Source of the DNA: Nematostella vectensis
Lineage: Eukaryota; Cnidaria; Anthozoa; Actiniaria; Edwardsiidae
Direction: 5' to 3'
NCBI RefSeq assembly: GCF_932526225.1
Contig: NC_064035.1
Coordinates: 17,845,969-17,909,968 of the forward strand
DNA: 64,000 nucleotides
Numbering within the stretch: the first letter of the stretch is position 1; every line of letters begins with the position of its first letter. Below the pieces are notes generated by a model. That model was not told the DNA's origin and did no database searches. It saw nothing but the letters and a program-made list of their open reading frames with translations. A program made the position numbers and the translations under genes. Shown piece after piece: positions 57,601 through 64,000 of this stretch.

Positions 57601-59773
57601 ACATCTGGTATACAGCATGAAGAAAACAAAGTGCTTGACAAAAGGTGTTTTTGAATGTTAATTGAATATTGCAATAAATTCATCACAATGGCAGAAATAT
57701 CATTTTCCTCAAAGTTCTCAAACTCACAATGAAATTCGGACCAGCAGAGATTTTCTGGCAAGCTCTAATCTCACGGATACAGAGGTCAGTGGTCTCATGC
57801 AGATCCGTGGCAACATCCCTCACTCCCCAGCGCATATCCACTACCTGCACCAAACATTTCATTAGAAGCTTGTCAATAAGTATCATTAGAAGCTTGTCCA
57901 TGTGTACAGTCATATACACTCAATTATGTCATACCTACCTCTATAAATAAATACCACCAATGAATGCCTTCATCTCTAGGAATGGTTATTGCATTGTATT
58001 TCATCTATTTTTGAGTCGTTTTATTTCAAAATGTGCAAATTTTGCAACTCCTAGCATTTTCAATGTGCATTTTGGATAACCCGACTAGCAGGTGCAGCAG
58101 TGTTCCCAATTGACCGTCTAAAAATAGGGGGAGGTATCTGTTTTATGGTGTGTTTTATCTGAATACACCTATTTCAAATAAGGTGCTCAATGGGTACCAA
58201 GTAAATTAGCAAATAAGTATAAATAAAATACAAATCCAGATATCAAAAGCTGTAGAATTCTTGTTTACATTCTTATGAACATTCAGATAACATTTAGATA
58301 CAAGGGTTCAGCCATTTATACGCTACCCATTAGTCACCATTATGACACATTGATTCTCGAGTGCAACCTTATTTGAAATAGGTGTATTTGGGTTAAAAAA
58401 TAGCAAGTGGTCAATGGGTTAAAATACCTTGGAAATTTACCTGGAATGTGTTAAAATATCTTGGAAATTTACCTGGAATTCATAGCCTTTTTGTTTGCAG
58501 AATTCTTTGAGCTTAGGATACACTTTCTCCATTAAGGCATTTCTCTCTTCCTCTGTGTCTAATAATGCGAATAACATAAAATCTGTATATATTCTACATG
58601 TTATAATTGTTTCAAAAGTAAAACTAGATGCTTTTTTTTACCTGTGAACGTTGAGCTCATAAAGATTCTGATTATCTTTGTGTTGATTGGACATTTAAAG
58701 TCTATCTCTCCTCTAATAACTCTACTAACTCGCCCAGAAACCTCAAGGCTGTCAAAAAATCAGTAAATAAAAAAGGTTGTTACAGGTAACAATTATGAGG
58801 TAACTTAAAACTGCCATTTCACTCACTTTGGTGTTTTATTTGATCTTGAGATTGTCTCACTCTTTTTTTTCTTCTTGAATCCTGCCATTTTAGTATCAGG
58901 AATTGTCCCATTCTTAAGGACCAGCTTAGTGCTAGTGGAATTGGATTTACCAGATTTCTTAGAAGTATTCCCTGGTACCCTGGTCTGTGGATTTCTTGGT
59001 GCAGATGTTTTTTCCCTTGTTTTGGATTGAGTTTGTTGACAATGAAGCCCTGATGAAGATTTCTTCCCTGACTTGTTTGTCACAGTTGACACAGTTTTTC
59101 CTTGTACTGTTAGCTGTGGTGATCTGCATTGTATATTTAACATAAAAAAGAAATAACTATGGATAAACCTAAATTCCAGTAGCCAATAATGCTCAAATGA
59201 AAAGAGCCCGCAAGCTTAAGAGGCTCAAATACATAGATATAGATACCCCCTCTACTCTTCCCTTCAGAACACCCATATACTTATTTACATTTTCCTTGTT
59301 TTTACTGGCTCGTTCTATAGAAATCAAGGGTGAAGTCCCATTGTGGACTCTGTGGAAAGAGGTATCTGAAGTTGCTCCAGAATCTCTGTTAGAATTTTTA
59401 TATCAGAAGCGGCAGAGCTGGTCGAAAAGAACGGGAGAATTAGACTAGATGCCTAGTGTCAAGACGATGACTTAGAATCCACTCTTTTTAGGGACATATA
59501 CAAGCTTCTGAATTGCTGCGAAAGTTTTCAAGCTTCATAACAAACAGCGTCATATTTTTAGTCCCCCTAATTCTTATCACCTACTTATTTTCATAAAACC
59601 GAACTAAATTGTGCGGAAAGCACCATGTGCGGCGCCTATGCCTACGTCTCTTTCGGCATACATATAGATTAATCGATTATCTTTGCTTACCGTGTGCTCA
59701 TAGATCCATGTTGTTCATCGTGAGAGTGGTTGTTCATGCCCTTCATCCTAGCACCAGCGACGACAACATGCAT
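42642..59773 (-). CDS. NWD1/NWD2-like NACHT and WD-repeat protein
   Basis: Exons (minus, 5' to 3'): 59773-59691, 59123-58827, 58748-58642, 58558-58473, 57844-57728, 57482-57370, 57112-56895, 56474-56223, 55446-55307, 54423-54212, 53891-53789, 53421-53209, 49559-49229, 48700-48398, 48073-47869, 47578-47398, 47253-47209, 47085-46917, 46721-46541, 46058-44722, 44350-44225, 43691-43537, 43006-42859, 42736-42642. Phases close to 1738 aa. A basic N-terminal extension is followed by the NWD-type domain (STFTDTEEERNALMEKVYP, VVDMRWGVRD). NACHT P-loop GCSGCGKTS near residue 512; Walker B LLVLLDSLDQLS near 598. NLRKLHELPYHL linker, then WD40 repeats from about 1040 (SGSEDGSVKVWSANDG, GGDCVIRIWDLSR). 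Expected to be a cytosolic STAND-type ATPase; ligand unknown. Exons 16-18 boundaries are uncertain. Confidence 0.9.
43010..43237 (-). repeat. 45-bp minisatellite abutting an NWD-like exon acceptor
   Basis: Five units. In the gene's orientation each begins ttttgtcctcatcttgcccc; the real acceptor is ttttgtcctcatctttcag|atcacgg at 43007. Each unit copies the acceptor tract. Since 45 = 15 codons, frames are open on both strands (for example 43031-43243 plus), but these are artefacts. Confidence 0.95.
46266..46505. mobile_element. 240-bp foldback element, arms about 113 bp
   Basis: The left arm 46266-46378 and right arm 46393-46505 are near-perfect inverted copies around a 14-bp loop. Outer ends are tacagtcgat and atcgactgta. 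No coding content. It lies in the intron between NWD-like exons 46721-46541 and 46058-44722. In RNA it would form a long hairpin. Confidence 0.92.
46917..47578 (-). other. NWD-like exons 16-18: ambiguous splicing at a duplicated donor
   Basis: Exon 16 can end at 47438 (cgttt|gtatga, phase 2) or, one repeat copy later, at 47398 (tcgttt|gtatga, phase 0). The 45-bp exon 47253-47209 is open in both phases. Exon 18 has tandem acceptors, 47085 (ctcag, phase 0) or 47083 (cagag, phase 2). Both combinations keep the downstream WD frame. I prefer 47398 with 47085, because ctcag after cctgtcgt is the stronger site. The choice changes about 14 residues plus the reading of the small exon. Confidence 0.5.
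47295..47465 (-). repeat. About four-copy repeat of the NWD-like exon 16 end and donor
   Basis: In gene orientation, gccagtcgtttgtatgat recurs with variants gccagacgtttgtatgat and tcgtcatgtgtatgata every 40-45 bp, each followed by tacg-rich filler. Confidence 0.88.
48791..49072. repeat. 128-bp direct repeat separated by an ATTTT tract
   Basis: The block starting tatatttagccacaccggtc occurs at 48791-48919 and again at about 48945-49072, with few differences. The spacer is an (ATTTT)n run. It lies within one NWD-like intron, away from junctions. Confidence 0.92.
49660..53075. repeat. 23-bp minisatellite, about 145 copies, in an NWD-like intron
   Basis: Unit gggccgtatcactgagctat/cgt. Variants (cactaagc, tactgagc, cactgggtt, tccgta, ggcagt) recur in the same order in places, indicating block duplications. 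Units decay at the right end (52940-53075). The array ends about 100 bp upstream, in gene orientation, of the acceptor at 49560. The frame 52392-52592 is an artefact. Confidence 0.97.
53402..53480 (-). repeat. Duplicated NWD-like exon 12 acceptor
   Basis: Plus-strand aactcgaccatgtctttcaa accctaaaat (53400-53428) recurs as gactcgaccatgtctatcaa actctgaaat (53450-53478). The first holds the real acceptor at 53422 and the codons for GLKDMVE; the second is its upstream copy. Confidence 0.9.
54455..54860. repeat. Scattered gactaccgacaaa motifs in an NWD-like intron
   Basis: At least six imperfect copies of actgactaccgacaaa in two clusters (54460-54560 and 54775-54850) with irregular spacing. Probably a degenerated short tandem repeat. 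Confidence 0.8.
57142..57288. mobile_element. MITE-like element, about 147 bp
   Basis: Ends cagagccatagcaggggg and cctgctacggccctg are imperfect inverted repeats; next to them are tggggcacgtgcccc and gtgccccccccc. The interior ataaggaaatgaccagtaga resembles ataaggaaatgatcggtagg at about 19261-19281, suggesting a dispersed family. Confidence 0.65.
58164..58386. mobile_element. MITE family member, copy 2 (223 bp)
   Basis: Same TIRs (TACACCTATTTCAAATA / TTTGAAATAGGTGTA) and same interior as copy 1 at 37850-38071, in direct orientation. Lies in an NWD-like intron. Confidence 0.9.
58418..58482 (-). repeat. 33-bp duplication of the NWD-like exon 4 donor
   Basis: In gene orientation, attccag|gtaaatttccaag plus atattttaaca occurs twice. 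The first is the real donor (exon end 58473, after codons for GYEFQ). Confidence 0.9.
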
Positions 59774-61609
59774 AACACGCGACCCCCTCTCTCGTGTCGA
59801 GGAGGACTTCGCACTCACTCCGTTACCCATTACTTTAAAACTTGGTAAACATAGCAGAAAAAGAAGACAAATGGAATGGATGATAACTCATGAATGTGTC
59901 GATATCACCACCAACTTTGTATACAACAGTAGAGTAGCAACGATACCAGCTCACTCCGCACTACTTGTAACACAGGCATCCGGAAAATGACAGGACAGAA
60001 TACGAAAAAAAACAAAACAAAGGGACCCATCATAAATGAACCCCTGCAAAAAAAATCAAATATGCTCTGAGGTTGAACGTTGTACAGTAAGTGTAGATAT
60101 CGGACAAATGCAAATGCTGAAGGTGATTATCCAAACAAAAAAAGCAACGAAAACTTTGGTGACTTGGATCAGTTTTAGTCAAGTCAATCTGTGTCAATTC
60201 CATGGACAACTTGCTTTATTTCGATACTCAAATTGTGTCTTTAATCATTTTTGGTCAATGACTTTTGAAATTTTCTGATTCAAACTTGTATTTTTAATTT
60301 TTTTAGAGTTTTTGACGCGGATACCCTGTCGTTTTTGGAATACAGAAATATTGGATAAATTGGGCAATTTGCTTTGTTTAGATGTCCAAACTGTGTCTTT
60401 AATCAAGTTTCACATATTTCAGGAGGTTCCACCAAAGTGATTTTTGGGGACTTTTAGTATGTTAACTAGGCTGTACCACTTGTTCAAAATCCGCTGAGAG
60501 AAATTCTATTGCAATTAGTTCCACCTGGGCCATAAAAATTTCATAGATTGACTGGACTAGTAGAATTTCATGCAGTTATACCACAATTTTTGTTGGCGTG
60601 TCCTGCCGATACCAACACAAAATTTAAGGAAAACTAGTACTAGCATACCAGGATCACACATTTGGTTGACAAGAACATCATGAAAAAAGGAAGATTCCAT
60701 CGTCGTCTTATGTGTACTGAAGCATATCTTTATGGAGGCTGGCTTCTTTAGGTGGCCGCTTAATAGAGATACCACTGTACCTTCTATTGTAGTTCTAACA
60801 GCGAGGAAAAGGCCGACCACGATTTAACCCGCCCTATGATACCAGTGCACAGGACATCAAATCTATATATACATATATTTTCCTTTTGGCCTACAACATA
60901 GCCCGGGCTCTTTCGATCGTCAACTTGTTTTTAAAATTATGATCTTTTTTGGTATTTTTTGGACTAATAACCTGTAGGTTTGAATATAGGCGAGAAAAAC
61001 ACTGAAAACTACATTTATAATACTCCGGGTACTTTCAATACGTCTTCAGGCTCTTATAGCCGTTACGATAACAAATTGTCCATTACTGTATACTGTATAC
61101 GATTATATTTTTGCGTACTTCATGCAATCGGTCACGTGTTTCTTGGATTATGAAATATACATTTTTTTATTATTCAAACATTTTATTGTTCAAACATAAT
61201 TCCACAGAAATGTACTTATTCTATCTGATCCAGATATACTTAGCCTATCACAACAGCGTGACATAACAGACTTATGAAAACATTTTTTGAGAATGAAATT
61301 GAGATTTGAGAATTTCTCATAGTTACTTAGCGATCTGATATGAAAGAATTAACTAAAATTATATATTTTAAAGGAAACCTACTTTGCATAGAGTTATTTA
61401 TTTAAACCAAATCTATGTATAATGCTCTAACTCTCTTTAATATAAATAAACTTTAGAATTGCTTAAATTTACTTAATTTGGTATTTCAAAATCTCATATA
61501 TATCATAACAGCCAGTCAAATAATCTGAAACAGTTATGTCAGCCAGAACATTTGCTGCTACAGCTGAATGAGGGACAAGATGTTGACAACGACAGAAATA
61601 TTCTACTAA
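59774..61609. other. Intergenic: upstream of the NWD-like gene, downstream of FGF
   Basis: No coding exon recognised. The frames 59609-59990, 60036-60278 and 60557-60820 lack domains and splice support. The NWD-like promoter should lie just right of 59773. Sequence is AT-rich from 61000. Confidence 0.5.
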
Positions 61610-62930
61610 TCAAATCACCGCAAGGACCTGGAACTGCGCTGAGCGATGAGATCCTCTCGTCTTTGATCCTTTCTTTGGCTTGCCATTCTCTCGCAGCCCT
61701 AGATACATCGGCCTTCCTTTGTGATTGTTGTTAGCAGAGGAGAACGTGTGATAATCTGTTGACCCCAGAATATTACGGAACACGGTCTCGCTTGTTGCTT
61801 TCGCCTATAAATAGAGTAAATTAGTCAAACGGGAAATAGCGAGATATTGACGCATCTCGTTTGCACGCCTAGATGCACATGTGAATAATATAGCAAAACA
61901 TACTTCCGGTTGTTCGTAGCTTTTATATATATTGGGCAAAAAAATCTCTAAAAACTGATTCTTATTTCTGGTAAATAAGTTATATCTTTTTGACATTGTT
62001 ATATTAAATATATTGTTTCACTTAGCTATAGGCTGTTTTACAAGTAGGACTAGTTTAACAAACTTACCGTGGTATATAGATTTCCATTTTTGTCCATAGC
62101 CAGATATTTCCGAGCCCTAATACCAAAGAAGCGGACTAAACTTTGTCCAACTGACTGAAGTTGTAGTTTAACTGCAATAGAACACAACAATACGTTAGAG
62201 TTACGCTACATGATAGATAGAGATGGATAGATGCGATATGCACCTTTAGGCTTTATTGTTTAATGACACCGTATGGGGTTTCTATATTCCCAGATGCGCC
62301 GGGCTAGCCTAAACTTGCCATCAATTATACATTGTGTTCTCATTCCGTCATGGATATATTTTAAGGTAATCAGCAATCCAATCATCCAATACATTATTTG
62401 ATTTCAATTGGCTAGCCTCACACGCACACAATACTCAAAACATCATGGCAAAAAAAAAACCTAAAACAACCAGCCTATCACGAGAAATGCAAAGAAATAG
62501 AATAACTGGTATGCGCACATAACTAGCGCTGAATTTTGCAATTTTTAAGAATATATATAGAGACATGAGGTATGAGACCAACTTGTGTCTTTAACATTTT
62601 TTTCTTTTCCCATAAAGACCTCTAATAGTTTTTATCATAAGCCCGCATTTTCTTGTCATTTGGGCAACTTGGCGCAGGCAACTCACCATTTGGATTGTTG
62701 ATATTCGTAGTTCCTCCAACCGATCCGTCCAATCGGATCTCAAAAATCCACAAGGACTTTGTCTGCAAAATCACTGTCTTTCGAGTCGAAACTGCATGGA
62801 GATTTCTCCTTGATCTCGCAAGCAAGTGTGCAGGCATGTCTCGGTGACTTTCAGTCTTAGAAAAATGTTTCGGTCGCACTGGAAGTGAATAGCTAACGCT
62901 GACAAATACAAGTAGGCAGAGAAATCTCAT
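61610..62930 (-). CDS. Fibroblast growth factor family ligand
   Basis: Three coding exons: 62930-62687, 62171-62068, 61804-61610 (phases 1 and 0), giving 180 aa. Signal peptide MRFLCLLVFVSVSYS, then a basic linker (LLARSRRNLH). The beta-trefoil core follows: SLWIFEIRLDGSVGGT, then VKLQLQSVGQSLVRFFGI, RARKYLAMDKNGNLYTT, ETVFRNILGSTDYHTFSS, and the C-terminal GKPKKGSKTRGSHRSAQF, the heparin-binding/receptor strand typical of FGFs. The intron positions match the conserved FGF gene pattern. It is secreted and expected to activate FGF receptors. The paralogue is not assigned; cnidarians have many FGFs. The ATG follows an acceptor (tttctag|gtgATG), implying a 5'-UTR exon upstream. Confidence 0.93.
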
Positions 62931-64000
62931 CACCTAGAAAAGAAAAGAAGAGCACGTTTTAGTAGTTATCTGAGGATATTTTTGAATGCAATCAGCTTTC
63001 GAGCCTTTTAAAAATGCACATCATATTTGATGATCTATTTTATTTTGGTAGTCACTGGGTAAATGATGTAAATGCGTCTAATTGTGTTGGAAAAATACAG
63101 ACTTTTACGGCAAATATACAAGAAGACTTATCGAAGGCAGACGTAAGCAGGGGAAACCCCGCATTGCAGTCTTATTATGCCGTATCTCTGGCGCAATTAT
63201 CATCCACGTGTACCCGCTTGTAGATCTGCTTGTATCGTACCCGCGCATCCCCAAATATAGATAGTTATTTATAGTTGATTTATTGTACGTAGAATAATGC
63301 TTTTTGGACGACTTGAGCATAAATTTGTAGTTCGTTGAAACGATCCCCTTGGATGAAGACTCGTGCGTACTCCCAAGCAACACCCCTCTGTAATATTGAG
63401 CTGTCAAAACAGCTTACATGTTTATCACTACAACAGATCCTGGTCTATAACAAACTATCGACTCCAGTTTAAAGCTAAAATCGAATTTAAACTCTCTTCA
63501 GAAAATTTCTTAACATAATATTTTTTTATAAATAATTTTAACTTACTGTGTTAAGGTGGAGGTCCATCTATGAGCGTGATCTGCGTTATTAAATTCTTCT
63601 TTTCTTTTTTACCCTCTTGTCGACCGTTCTAAACCCTGCACAGAGCGAGGCAGCAAATAATGCGCTTGTCGCTCGGGTTGAGTGGTGAGCCGGGGGGGTT
63701 TGCAGGGTCGTTGGAGGTCTTGTAGTGGCATTTTGAGAACTCAGCTCTTTTATACATTCGCAAAGAACTTGTTGCCAGGAGACCACAAATACCTGGGGTA
63801 TGACGTAATTATATCCACTCCAAGATATTTGTCTCAGAAGCCTTCGACGGGGGTGGGGGAATGGAAAAACCAGCTAAAGGGAAACTAAAAACAACTTCCG
63901 CAAAAAAAAAACTTAAACTCTTATTACCCTGGACGGGGGAGGAGAATTAAAAAAGTAAACAGTTAAAGGAAAAACAACAACAACAATAACGAACTTCCGC
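62931..64000. other. Upstream of FGF; no gene recognised
   Basis: Should contain the FGF 5'-UTR intron and promoter. Short frames (63014-63264, 63105-63407, 63589-63786) show no domain or consistent splice context. Confidence 0.45.

Noticed and set aside
61552-61734. Plus-strand ORF opposite the FGF terminal exon
   Set aside because: Antisense shadow of the FGF exon.

Overview
This is eukaryotic genomic DNA with multi-exon genes, GT-AG introns, intronic minisatellites and MITE-like elements. Two minicollagen genes (CX3CX3CX3CX3CC cysteine domains, polyproline, about 15 Gly-X-Y triplets) mark it as cnidarian, because minicollagens are nematocyst capsule proteins found only there. Gene content and layout fit a sea anemone such as Nematostella; the species is my inference. 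Exon models were built by hand from reading frames, intron phase and splice consensus.

Layout: (1) 174-17279, plus strand: 3' part of a membrane protein with EGF x3, a MUC1-type SEA domain, EGF x3, a TM helix and a cytoplasmic tail. Its introns hold four large minisatellites. (2) 17590-22157: two minicollagen genes arranged head to head, with predicted start regions only about 330 bp apart. (3) 23132-27246, plus: QRICH2/DUF4795-like coiled-coil protein. (4) 27604-28524, minus: intronless quinolinate phosphoribosyltransferase. (5) 28805-42174, plus: OS-9, an ER lectin of glycoprotein ERAD, 14 coding exons. It starts 280 bp from QPRT, divergently. (6) 42642-59773, minus: NWD1/NWD2-like NACHT-WD40 protein, about 24 coding exons, 1738 codons in my model. 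(7) 61610-62930, minus: a secreted FGF ligand, three coding exons. The genes have unrelated functions, apart from the minicollagen pair, which probably shares regulatory DNA.

The most unusual feature is a recurrent local process rather than a gene. At more than a dozen places in three genes, the DNA around a real splice junction (intron end plus first exon bases, or exon end plus donor) has been tandemly duplicated. The copies range from 2 to roughly 190. The clearest case is the 57-bp array at 3140-4469. Each unit copies the acceptor of the exon that encodes the SEA self-cleavage site. Many of the long open reading frames in these arrays exist only because the unit length is a multiple of three.
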